A stretch of DNA of 64,000 bases from NCBI GenBank assembly GCA_034666985.1, contig JAXDKS010000027.1:139912-203911 (forward strand), written 5' to 3'. The position numbers and the translations under genes were made by a program. This stretch comes from DATARR01 sp034666985 (GTDB taxonomy: Bacteria > Acidobacteriota > Thermoanaerobaculia > Multivoradales > UBA5704). The stretch's first letter is position 1, and the number at the start of each line of letters is the position of its first letter. Positions 46,501 through 53,983 of this stretch are shown piece after piece. The notes below the pieces were generated by a model that was not told the DNA's origin, did not search any database, and saw only the letters and a program-made list of their open reading frames with translations.

Positions 46501-47475
46501 GAAGTAGGTCGTGCCGCCGAGCAGGCCGGTGGCGGCGAAGCTGGTCGCGTTCTGGGCCGCGGTGTTGAGGAAGCTGAAATTCACGTTGTCGGTCGAGATG
46601 TAGGCGGCGTAGCCGGTCTCGTTCGAGGAGTCCGTCCAGTTGAGCGTCATGCCGGTGGCGGTCACGGCAGTGAACGTCATGGGCCCGCCGGGCGGGTTGA
46701 CGACGGCTGGAGCCAGCAGGAAGGTGCGGCGCGAGCCGTCCACGGCCGACGTGAGAACGGGGATCGTGCCGGACGTATAGAGATTGTCAACAGGGACCGC
46801 CGCAGCGCCGCTGAAGGTCGGAGCCGGCGTGCCGCTCTGGGCGGCGGTGATCGAGCCGACGGTGCCGACCGCGTTGTTCGAAGAGAAGCCGAGCTGTGGG
46901 CTCTGCGAGTTGGGGTCCGCCGCGCCGGCGGCGCCCATCGACATCGAGCCGTAGACGAATTCGATGGTGCCCGTGGTCTCCGAGAGGCGCACCTGGTAGG
47001 TCAGGTCGGCCGTGCCGCCGGCGTTGAAGTCCGACTGCATGTTGAGCCACTCGATGACCGCCACCCGGTTCGGCGCCGCGCCGGTGACCTTGAAGTGGAC
47101 CTTGCCGTTGCCGGTGTGCGTGCGCTGATCGGCGCCATAGGCGGTGATCAGCGACTGGGTGGCCTGAGCGAGCGGGTTGTAGAGCGTGGTCGAGACCGGC
47201 GTCGCGCCGAAGCGGAGCGTCCCGTTCGAGTTCACCGAGAAGCGGTCCTGGCGAGCTCCCATGAAGTAGAAGTCGAAGCCCAGCAGAGTCACCGCCGATG
47301 CGGTGTCGTCCTGGTCGGCGGCGACGAGAGTCGTCGTGCCGCTGCTCATATTGGTGAGCGAGCCGGTCACCGTCGTGCTGAAGGTGTAGTTGGCGGCGTT
47401 GACTTGGGCGTCGGCCTTGGCGGCGCCCAGGAGGGCGACCATCAGTGCCGCGGCGACCGCGAGCTTCGTCTTCAT
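40600..47475 (-). CDS. Giant surface protein with DUF11 repeats and IPTL-type sorting tail
   Basis: 2291 residues. Signal peptide (AVAAALMVALLGAAKADAQ), an N-terminal beta domain (FDFYFMGARQDRFSVNSNGT), a fibronectin-III-like module (about 262-350), a long beta-helix-like central part rich in G-x-T-x-N (about 355-1100) that opens with a G8-like WSSPATWSTGSVP, then eight DUF11 units of about 128 residues each starting ADLxITKTDGVT, one divergent unit, and the C-terminal IPTLSSVGLLLLAVILAGL helix plus MKRRQQI. The last part is the IPTL-CTERM signal for exosortase-like processing and surface anchoring. Probably an adhesin or matrix protein. AGAGGA precedes the ATG. Cysteines recur in each repeat (TCTWTCAG...GTC), suggesting disulfides. 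Confidence 0.9.
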   Translation of the reverse strand: MKTKLAVAAALMVALLGAAKADAQVNAANYTFSTTVTGSLTNMSSGTTTLVAADQDDTASAVTLLGFDFYFMGARQDRFSVNSNGTLRFGATPVSTTLYNPLAQATQSLITAYGADQRTHTGNGKVHFKVTGAAPNRVAVIEWLNMQSDFNAGGTADLTYQVRLSETTGTIEFVYGSMSMGAAGAADPNSQSPQLGFSSNNAVGTVGSITAAQSGTPAPTFSGAAAVPVDNLYTSGTIPVLTSAVDGSRRTFLLAPAVVNPPGGPMTFTAVTATGMTLNWTDSSNETGYAAYISTDNVNFSFLNTAAQNATSFAATGLLGGTTYFWRVYAVNEGNSALLAGSQATATPTPNNSLGSGLWSSPATWSTGSVPTANDAVTIAGGTTVTIDTAAVAYSVSVAGTLQFEQTTARTLTVGTDVTIQGGGTFQSNPAGTQTGHNLSIPGNLTNNGTLDFSTNADTAGAIITFTGAANTTYSGTGATNDIRQITVSKGITPAAIVEITTSNFTVRGVTTDTVVGGWLVMANGTIKISGTFTGTSRVFAAAAYTIPVSFGFWLNNPNYTVAGQAGSPTNNGLLRISQGTFNIGTATGNSMGFSTGSTAIVEGGAVNATGRFGVAAAGNTITYTQTGGTITVCTIGNASATLGSFDLGTSVGSNITMSGGTVITQINATAIDYRNQAGAGIAGVTGGTLQLGNAASGAAKAFNLRGVLPNLVITNTSGNHTATMSTTLVNYNNISLNITINTGNTFNTGNVLFLMGGTTLTNNGTFTANGASSNFIWFDIGLGLQTYTGSGVTTAPITNTSIQTGASLTFTSTNPWITNRVNLFTGNIINANKITLGNGGATTGVVQIGNTTTPTAAGTFDAAPVFNLGTGGQIISYLRTTASRTTGPEVNPTRTLTSFTYDDNDPAHTLTIGGGDLTVTGTTTLTNGRVITGANTLIVGSAGTVTRTNGYVDGNFRKTFTAAASKTFEVGTANGFTPVVFNATAGTFPADVTVAAVQTPAPGIQPLSKVITRYWRLTATGVTADVTFNYLDPADIPGTVTEANLRFLRHEAGNPADYSDQGGTVNAAANTATLTGITSFSDWTLGEAGADLAITKTDGVTTATAGGSVTYTITATNGGTVGNPAAIVADTFPAGLTCSTTCAGALGGTCTAGPTAGNINDSANIPSGGSVTYTAVCSISPSATGSISNTATISGGALTDFSAANNSATDTDALAASADLAITKTDGVTAATAGGSVTYTIVASNAGPSNATGATVADTFPASLTCTWTCAGAGGGTCTAAGSGNVNDTVNLPSGASVTYTASCTISGAATGSLSNTATITAPGGATDPTPGNNSATDTDVLGASADLGITKTDGVTTATAGGSVTYTITASNSGPSNAPGATVADTFPASLTCTWTCAGAGGGTCTAAGSGNIGDTVNLPSGGSVTYTASCTLSAAATGTLSNTATVTAPGGVTDPTPGNNSATDSDTIAASADLSVTKTDGVTTATAGGSVTYTIVASNAGPSNATGSTVADTFPASLTCTWTCTGAGGGTCTAAGSGNINDTVNLPSGGSVTYTASCTLSAAATGTLTNTTTVTAPAGVTDPTPGNNSATDSDTIAASADLSITKTDGVTTATAGGSVTYTITASNAGPSTATGATVADTFPASLTCTWTCVGAGSGTCTAAGSGNINDTVNLPSGGSVTYTASCTISGAATGTLSNTATVTAPGGVTDPTPGNNSATDSDTLAASADLSITKTDGVTTATAGGSVTYTIVASNAGPSTATGATVADTFPASLTCTWTCVGAGGGTCTASGSGNINDTANLPNGASATYTASCTVSGAATGTLSNTATITAPAGVTDPTPGNNSATDSDTLAASADLAITKTDGVTTATAGGSVTYTITASNAGPSNATGATVADTFPASLTCTWTCAGAGGGTCTAAGSGNINDTANLPNGASATYTASCTILGAATGTLSNTATITAPAGVTDPTPGNNSATDSDTLGAQADLAITKTDGVTTATAGGSVTYTIVASNSGPSTATGATVADTFPASLTCTWACVGAGSGTCTAAGSGNVNDTVNLPSGGSVTYTASCTLSAAATGTLTNTATVTAPAGVTDPTPGNNSATDTDTIPAASGASVSGTKTVSGSFTVGSTITYTIVLTNSGTGAQADNPGNELTDILPSTLALVSATATSGAAVANVGTNTVTWNGGITAGGTVTITITATILPAAAGTTISNQGTIAFDGDGNGTNEATAQTDDPAAAGGGNPTTFVVGGAPAVPAIPTLSSVGLLLLAVILAGLALLLMKRRQQI
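41137..43824 (-). repeat. Seven near-identical 384-bp units within the DUF11 gene
   Basis: Landmarks such as CTTGGTGATGGCGAGGTC recur exactly every 384 bases (41497, 41881, 42265 ...). Protein units are 128 residues and differ in a few positions only; an eighth, older unit lies at about 43825-44210. Strong homogenisation by recombination is likely, so copy number may vary and assembly may be collapsed. Confidence 0.9.
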
Positions 47476-47686
47476 GCGGGTCCTCTTTTCTGGACGCAGA
47501 GCTGGCGCTGCTCTAGGAGTCTCGGCAGCAAGGCGCTCGACTTCCCTAAACCTACGCCAGCGTCGGAGTAGGTGCGAAAATTTCTACAACTGAACTTGAG
47601 GCGGCACTTTAGCTGAAGACGCCGCGGGTTGCAACGGGCTCATGAGTCCGTCCAGCATCCCCTGGCCTGCGGATATAGTGAACCCG

Positions 47687-48928
<1,242 letters not shown>

Positions 48929-49243
48929 TCAGCCGGCTACCTGCACGGGCAGCTTGGCCGCGAGGACGTCGACCCTCTCGATGGACGGCGGCTGCGCGAG
49001 CAGATCGGACGCCTTGGCCATCAGCGCGGCGGCGACTTTGCCCGACAGATGGGCCTGGCGGCCTGCCTCGTCGGGGAAGGCGTCGAAGATGCCGAACGTC
49101 GAAGGCCCGAGCTGGATGCCGAACCAGGCGGTCGTCGCCGGCTCCTCCTGCACCAGCGGCAACCCGCTCCGAAGGAAATCAGCCACCTCCGCCTCTTTCC
49201 CCGGCTTGGCCTCCAGTCGAACGAACAGCGCTACTTTCACCAT
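48929..49243 (-). CDS. Antibiotic-biosynthesis-monooxygenase-like (ABM) protein
   Basis: 104 residues, ferredoxin-like fold: MVKVALFVRLEAKPGKEAEV, ATTAWFGIQLGPSTFGIFDA and FPDEAGRQAHLSGKVAAAL match putative quinol monooxygenases of the ABM family. GGAGATCC precedes the ATG. Its stop abuts that of the MFS gene. Confidence 0.88.
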   Translation of the reverse strand: MVKVALFVRLEAKPGKEAEVADFLRSGLPLVQEEPATTAWFGIQLGPSTFGIFDAFPDEAGRQAHLSGKVAAALMAKASDLLAQPPSIERVDVLAAKLPVQVAG

Positions 49244-49308
49244 GTCGGATCTCCTTTCCTGTGAATCGAGCTTGTCACATTTCGTCCGCGGCCAGGCACC
49301 CTGGTTTC

Positions 49309-50157
49309 ATGGAGAGATTGCAAGTGCATCGGTCCTTCTTCGCGAGCCTGATCACGGCGGCCGCGGGAGTGCCGGCCCACGAGGGACGCCTCGCCGCCGC
49401 TTTCGCATCCACGCCCAGGGAGCGCTTCGTCGGCAACGGCCCTTGGAAGGTGCCAACCCCGATCGGATACGTCGAGACGCCGACCGACGATCCGGCTCTC
49501 TTGTATCAGGACATTACGATTGCCTTGAAAGAGGCGGCTGCGATCAATGCTCCCATCAATAATGGGCAGCCGACTCTCCATGCCGTCTGTCTCGCGGCTC
49601 TGAAGCCACAGGAAGGCGAAACCGTGCTCCATGTCGGAGCAGGGACAGGTTATTACACCGCCGTGCTCGCACGGCTCGTGGGCGCGGCGGGATCGGTCTT
49701 CGCCTACGAGATCGAGCCGGACCTTGCGCAGCGCGCGGCGAGCTATCTTGCGGATCTGTCCCAGGTGACCGTTCACGATCGTTCCGGCGCGGAAGGTCCA
49801 TTGCCGGATTGCGATCTGATCTATGTCAACGCCGGGGCCTCGGCGCCCCTGGACGTCTGGCTCGACGCCCTGCGCCCGGGCGGGCGCCTGCTGTTTCCGC
49901 TGATGCCCGCTCAAGGGCCCGGGGGCATGCTCCTGGTGACGCATACGTCGCCGGATCATCTTGCCGCACGGTTCGTGTGCCGCGCCCTGTTCATCCCATG
50001 CATTGGCGCTCACGACGAGGAAACCGCGGAAAAACTGTCGTCGGCTTTCAGGCGTGACGATGTCGTGCGGTCGCTCCACCGTGGCACGCCACCCGGCGAG
50101 ACCTGCTGGTGCTCGGGGCGCGGCTGGTGGTTGTCGACCTCCCCGCTCGCGGATTGA
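49309..50157 (+). CDS. Protein-L-isoaspartate O-methyltransferase-like protein
   Basis: 282 residues. The SAM motif TVLHVGAGTGYYTAVLARLV and post-I VFAYEIEPDLAQRA are PIMT-like; ERFVG upstream and the DCDLIYVNAGASA strand agree. It is longer than the usual 210 residues, with a C-terminal extension containing CWCSGRGWW. In repair PIMT the enzyme methylates isoaspartyl sites; in some lanthipeptide clusters PIMT homologues modify the peptide. It faces the lanthipeptide synthetase gene tail-to-tail, 7 bases apart, so a link is possible but the strands are opposite. Confidence 0.8.
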   Translation: MERLQVHRSFFASLITAAAGVPAHEGRLAAAFASTPRERFVGNGPWKVPTPIGYVETPTDDPALLYQDITIALKEAAAINAPINNGQPTLHAVCLAALKPQEGETVLHVGAGTGYYTAVLARLVGAAGSVFAYEIEPDLAQRAASYLADLSQVTVHDRSGAEGPLPDCDLIYVNAGASAPLDVWLDALRPGGRLLFPLMPAQGPGGMLLVTHTSPDHLAARFVCRALFIPCIGAHDEETAEKLSSAFRRDDVVRSLHRGTPPGETCWCSGRGWWLSTSPLAD

Positions 50158-50164
50158 TGATCGA

Positions 50165-53100
50165 TCAGGTTTCCAGCAGCAGGACCGAGGGCACGCGGTC
50201 CGGACAGGCGACCCGGAGCAACCCGTAGCCGATGCCCGCGAGCCCCGCGAGCAGCCCCGGCACCTCGGTGCGGGTGCTGGCGCCACAGCGGGGGCCCGCG
50301 GTCTCGATCTGGGCCAGGATGCGGGCGGCGAGCCGGCCGGCCTCGGCGGTCAGCTCCTCATCCCCCAGAACCCGGCCCGCCTCGCGCACCAGCTCCAGGT
50401 TTCCGAGGTCGCCATGGCAGAGGCAGTGATTGAAGCCGAACCCCTCCGCCAGGGTCGACTTCACGGCGGCCCGGATCTCGGAGAGCATCTCCGGATCGTC
50501 CAGGCAGGGCAGGGAGCCGATCCGGCCCAGCCCGATGCCGGGCGCGCCGTGGCACCAGGCGTGGAAGAAGGCCCGTCCACCGGCGGTCTCGCGGCTCTCC
50601 CGCAGGTCGGGCCAGCTCTCCCGCTCCGGACAGAACCAGCTCCGCTCATAGCGCAGGGCTTCCCGTGCCGCGTGGCGGAACCGCTCGTCGCCAGAGGCCT
50701 GCGCGAGCCGGGCCAGGGCCCAGGCGATGCCGGCCGTGCCATGGCCGAAACCGGTGAGCGGCAGACGGCTCGTGTCCGCGATCGGAGGCCAGCCGAGGCC
50801 GCGCTCGCTGCCTTCGCAGGTCATCGCGCCGGCCAGGAGGCGCTCGCCGCAACGGACCGCGAGCTCCAGCAGGGCCGGAGAGGGGCGGTGCCGATGCAGG
50901 GCCAGGAGGGCGGCGGCGGCGCCGGCGCTCCCGGCGATGAGGTCGAACGTCGAGTCGCTCTCGATGGCGGGCGCCATCCGGGAGGCCAGCTCCGCCGCTT
51001 CGTCGAGCAGCCCGGGCTCCTCCCAGAGGAGACCCAGTCGGGTGAAGGTGTAGACGACTCCACCCCAGCCGCTGAAGGCGCCGGGGTCCCGCAGCGCTCC
51101 GGGATCGGTCTCGATCCGCCGCCGTACCGTGCTCAGGGCGAGCCGGGAGAGGCGCTCGTAGCGCTCGCTGCCCGGCAGGCGTCCAAGGTGGTGGGCGAGA
51201 TGGGCGAGGAAGAGGGCGACGCCGGAAAGGCCGCTGTAGAGGCCCACCGGCATGGGCTCCAGGCGCCAGCCGTCGGCTCCCACCTCGAGGTGGAACCAGG
51301 TGACGCGCTCTCCCTGCTCGATAGCCAGCCGCGACAGGTGGTCGCCGATGTCGCGGGCCGCCGCCAGGAAACGCTCGGGCTCGGCCGCCCCGGCCTCCGG
51401 CAGAGATTCCCGCTGCCAGGATCGGCGCTCCGCGAGGGGGCGGGTGGCCTCGATGGCGGCCCGCACGAGCCAGCTCTGCCGTTCCAGGTCTCCCTCGTCC
51501 ATCTCGCGGAGGCGCTTCTGGACCCACTCCAGACCGGAGCGGGCAAAGAAGCCCTCGATCCGGCCTCCGCGGGGGTGGAGGAGGCCGGTGGAGCGGGGCA
51601 GCGCGGTGAAACGAGGGACGTCGCCGGCCCTCAGGTCCTCCTGCTCAGGTCCCAGGACCGGGCGCAACTGCGGGTGGCTTTCCGCGGTCGTCCACAGCCG
51701 GTCGTAGAGGCGATCACGATCGAGCGCGCTCTGCAGGTAGTCGGGGTGGTGGCCGATGTGGAGCAGGTGGGCGTAGGCCGCCGTGGGGCGCAGGAGGGCC
51801 CGGACCGGCAGGTCCGCGAAAGCCGCTAGCCGGCCTTCAAGGTCCTCGCGATGGCGGCAGAGGAGCCGGTAGGTCGAGCGGAAGCCCCGCGACACGGCTT
51901 CGCCGTGTTCCCAGAGGGGCACCGGATCGCCTTGCAGGGTGGGGAGGTGGGGGCCGTCTCCGATCTCCTCCTGCTGCCGCGCCCAGCGCATCCGGTCCGT
52001 GCCGTCGCCGGTGACCCGGTTGACCTCAGTGGTCTGGCCTGCCGCCGCCCCCATGCCGCTCAGGTCGAGCCCGCCCTGGCCACCGCCGGCCCAGAACCGC
52101 CGCGGCAGCAGGCCGCCGCGCAGCACGGTATGGTCCGCGGGGACCCACCTGGTGCCGCCTGCGTCCGGCTCGGCGACGACGGACTGGAACAGCGTTTCGA
52201 GGTCGATCGGAACCGGATGCTCACCGGCCGCGATCAGGTTCTCCCAGTGGAAGTCGGTGGCCTCCAAGGCGTAGAAGAGGGCGACCCAGGCGCCCTGCCG
52301 CTCGTGGAAGCGCTCCACCTCCTCCGCCGTCCGGCAGGGGGATGCGGCGACGTGCTCCATCCAGCCGTAGGAGCCGCGGTCCAGGACGCCCAGGCGCGGA
52401 AGGGGCGGCGAGGCCCCGCGTTCGTTCAGCCACGCGATCAGCTCCTGGAAGCGGAAGTCGAGAGCCAGGGGTCTGGGTTTGTAGACGATTCGCAGTCCGG
52501 AGGCGAAGGTCAGCACCGTGACCGAACGGCCTTCGGCGTGGAAATCGCCGAGCCCGGCCCGCGCGGCGGCGACGGGGCCCGGATCCTCTCCCCCGGCGAA
52601 CCGCTCGACGATCTCCCTCCGGTCCACCGCCAGGCGCTCCATCGTCTCCAGGCTCGTCTCGACCCACTGGTCCGCATGGAGGCAGGCATCCCGGGCCAGC
52701 ACCGGGTAGCGCCGCAGGAGCTCCAGGCCGGAGGTGGGCTCACACAGCATGGCGACGAAGCTGCCGAACCGCTCCTCCGGCGTCTCCCCCTGGAGCTTCC
52801 CCTCCAGGCGGCTGACCTGGAGCTCCAGGACGAGGGTCCGCTCGGCCGCCCGGCGCAGCCGCTGCAACAGCGTGGCGAGGAGCCCACCCGCGACGGCTGC
52901 GGCGTCCGCGGCGTCGAGGAGCGCCGGCTCCCGGGCCGCGATCACCTGCAGCCCGGCAAGGACGCGGGCGTGAGCTTCGGCGATCAGGGGCCGCAGCAGC
53001 TCCAGGATACCGAGCCCGCCCCCGTTCTCGACCGCTGGGGGAAGGGGGAGAGACGGCTGCGAGAAGGCCCGCGCCAGCCGCTCCAGCCAGGGGGGGCGGC

Positions 53101-53365
53101 CGCCGGCGCGGCGGCGCCAGCCGGAGGCGGGCTCGGCGAGAATGCGGAGGAGCCGGTCCGGCGTCAGCCCCTGCCCGGCGAGGCGCTCGGCGAAGAGGCC
53201 GTCGCCGGCCAGCCCCGACTCCCGGCGCCAGCGCTCCACCTTCCGCACCGCGCGCTCGATCCGCTCCGCCGCGGGGGGATCGCCGTCCTCGGCCGGCAGC
53301 AGTGCCGCGCGTTCGGCCAGTGTCAGGGCCTCGAACCACTCCGGGGCGTCGAAGATCTCCTGCAT
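50165..53365 (-). CDS. lanM: Type 2 lanthipeptide synthetase LanM
   Basis: 1066 residues. The N-terminal DUF4135 dehydratase (about 130-600) shows SGLRIVYKPRPLALDFRFQE and DFHWENLIAAGEHPVPIDLE, kinase-like sites for phosphorylating Ser/Thr before elimination. The LanC-like cyclase (about 680-1066) has GLSGVALFLAHLAHHLG, GFGHGTAGIAWALAR, WCHGAPGIGLGR (C938) and CLCHGDLGN (C983, H984), the three zinc ligands of the CHG type. It dehydrates Ser/Thr and forms (methyl)lanthionine on the two precursor peptides encoded just upstream. No C39-peptidase transporter or immunity gene is in the window, so export and leader removal genes must be elsewhere. Start at ATG 53365. Confidence 0.95.
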   Translation of the reverse strand: MQEIFDAPEWFEALTLAERAALLPAEDGDPPAAERIERAVRKVERWRRESGLAGDGLFAERLAGQGLTPDRLLRILAEPASGWRRRAGGRPPWLERLARAFSQPSLPLPPAVENGGGLGILELLRPLIAEAHARVLAGLQVIAAREPALLDAADAAAVAGGLLATLLQRLRRAAERTLVLELQVSRLEGKLQGETPEERFGSFVAMLCEPTSGLELLRRYPVLARDACLHADQWVETSLETMERLAVDRREIVERFAGGEDPGPVAAARAGLGDFHAEGRSVTVLTFASGLRIVYKPRPLALDFRFQELIAWLNERGASPPLPRLGVLDRGSYGWMEHVAASPCRTAEEVERFHERQGAWVALFYALEATDFHWENLIAAGEHPVPIDLETLFQSVVAEPDAGGTRWVPADHTVLRGGLLPRRFWAGGGQGGLDLSGMGAAAGQTTEVNRVTGDGTDRMRWARQQEEIGDGPHLPTLQGDPVPLWEHGEAVSRGFRSTYRLLCRHREDLEGRLAAFADLPVRALLRPTAAYAHLLHIGHHPDYLQSALDRDRLYDRLWTTAESHPQLRPVLGPEQEDLRAGDVPRFTALPRSTGLLHPRGGRIEGFFARSGLEWVQKRLREMDEGDLERQSWLVRAAIEATRPLAERRSWQRESLPEAGAAEPERFLAAARDIGDHLSRLAIEQGERVTWFHLEVGADGWRLEPMPVGLYSGLSGVALFLAHLAHHLGRLPGSERYERLSRLALSTVRRRIETDPGALRDPGAFSGWGGVVYTFTRLGLLWEEPGLLDEAAELASRMAPAIESDSTFDLIAGSAGAAAALLALHRHRPSPALLELAVRCGERLLAGAMTCEGSERGLGWPPIADTSRLPLTGFGHGTAGIAWALARLAQASGDERFRHAAREALRYERSWFCPERESWPDLRESRETAGGRAFFHAWCHGAPGIGLGRIGSLPCLDDPEMLSEIRAAVKSTLAEGFGFNHCLCHGDLGNLELVREAGRVLGDEELTAEAGRLAARILAQIETAGPRCGASTRTEVPGLLAGLAGIGYGLLRVACPDRVPSVLLLET

Positions 53366-53402
53366 GCGTCGGTCGGCCCTCTTGCGCAGTCATGGAAACG
53401 AC

Positions 53403-53430
53403 AACGGGCGGACCGGCCGGTCCGCCCGTT
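53403..53430. promoter_or_regulatory. Perfect 28-bp palindrome between lanA and lanM (attenuator candidate)
   Basis: AACGGGCGGACCGG and its complement, fully self-complementary, 19 bases after the lanA1 stop. On the minus strand it is followed by GTCGTTTCC, so it is a weak terminator. Such hairpins lower read-through from precursor to synthetase genes. Confidence 0.7.
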
Positions 53431-53448
53431 GGGATCAGGAGAGCTCGA

Positions 53449-53655
53449 CTAGGGACAGTTGTAGGGGTAATGGACGCAGGAGCTCACGAACGTCGTAGGC
53501 GTCCCGCAGCCGCCGGTGATGCTCGTCAGGATGGAATCTTCCACCGCCGCCTGTCCGGCGGGATTCTGCGGCAAGCTGGCCCGATCTTCGGGGGAGAGAC
53601 TGTTGCGGTAGTCCTCGTCACGCCAGGCACGGACCACGTCGATGTTCTTCTTCAT
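53449..53655 (-). CDS. lanA1: Lanthipeptide precursor 1 (mersacidin/lichenicidin-type leader)
   Basis: 68 residues. The leader has VVRAWRDEDYRNSLSPEDRA followed by SLPQNPAG, the conserved leader of mersacidin/lichenicidin-family LanM substrates, and ends ITGG, a double-glycine cleavage site. Predicted core: CGTPTTFVSSCVHYPYNCP (19 residues; Cys 1, 11, 18; Thr 3, 5, 6; Ser 9, 10). Two or three thioether rings are possible. GGAG sits about 9 bases before the ATG; a longer frame to 53748 starts inside the next gene and is not used. Lies 84 bases before lanM. Confidence 0.93.
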   Translation of the reverse strand: MKKNIDVVRAWRDEDYRNSLSPEDRASLPQNPAGQAAVEDSILTSITGGCGTPTTFVSSCVHYPYNCP

Positions 53656-53683
53656 GAGATTCTCCTCATCAGTTCGAGTGGGA

Positions 53684-53887
53684 TTACGGGCACACCGCCG
53701 GCGGCTTGACGCAGGAGGACACGAATGTCGAGGGTCTCCCGCAGCCACCGGTGATGCTCTGCAGCACGGAGTCCTCGAGCACCGCCAGGCCGGCGGGGCT
53801 CTCGGGCAGGCTGGCCCTCTCCTCCGCGGTCAGGCTGTTCCGGTACTCCTCGTCACGCCACGCACGGACCACATCGATCTTCTTCAT
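53684..53887 (-). CDS. lanA2: Lanthipeptide precursor 2 (mersacidin/lichenicidin-type leader)
   Basis: 67 residues, a paralogue of precursor 1, with the same leader pattern (VVRAWRDEEYRNSL, ERASLPESPAG) and ITGG. Predicted core: CGRPSTFVSSCVKPPAVCP (Cys 1, 11, 18; Ser 5, 9, 10; Thr 6). CG.P.TFVSSCV......CP is shared, while residues 12-17 differ. AAGGAG lies before the ATG. First of the two precursors, 97 bases after the GMC gene. Confidence 0.93.
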   Translation of the reverse strand: MKKIDVVRAWRDEEYRNSLTAEERASLPESPAGLAVLEDSVLQSITGGCGRPSTFVSSCVKPPAVCP

Positions 53888-53983
53888 AAGATTCTCCTTG
53901 TGCTCGTTGCGGGACCACGTCGGCTACGACCGTACCGGGCGGCAGGTCCCCTCTCCGCTCCGGACCTCCTATAAGGAAGGTGC

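Noticed and set aside
49309..50157. PIMT-like gene as part of the lanthipeptide operon
   Set aside because: It is on the opposite strand, converging on lanM, so it cannot be co-transcribed; kept as a possible functional neighbour only.
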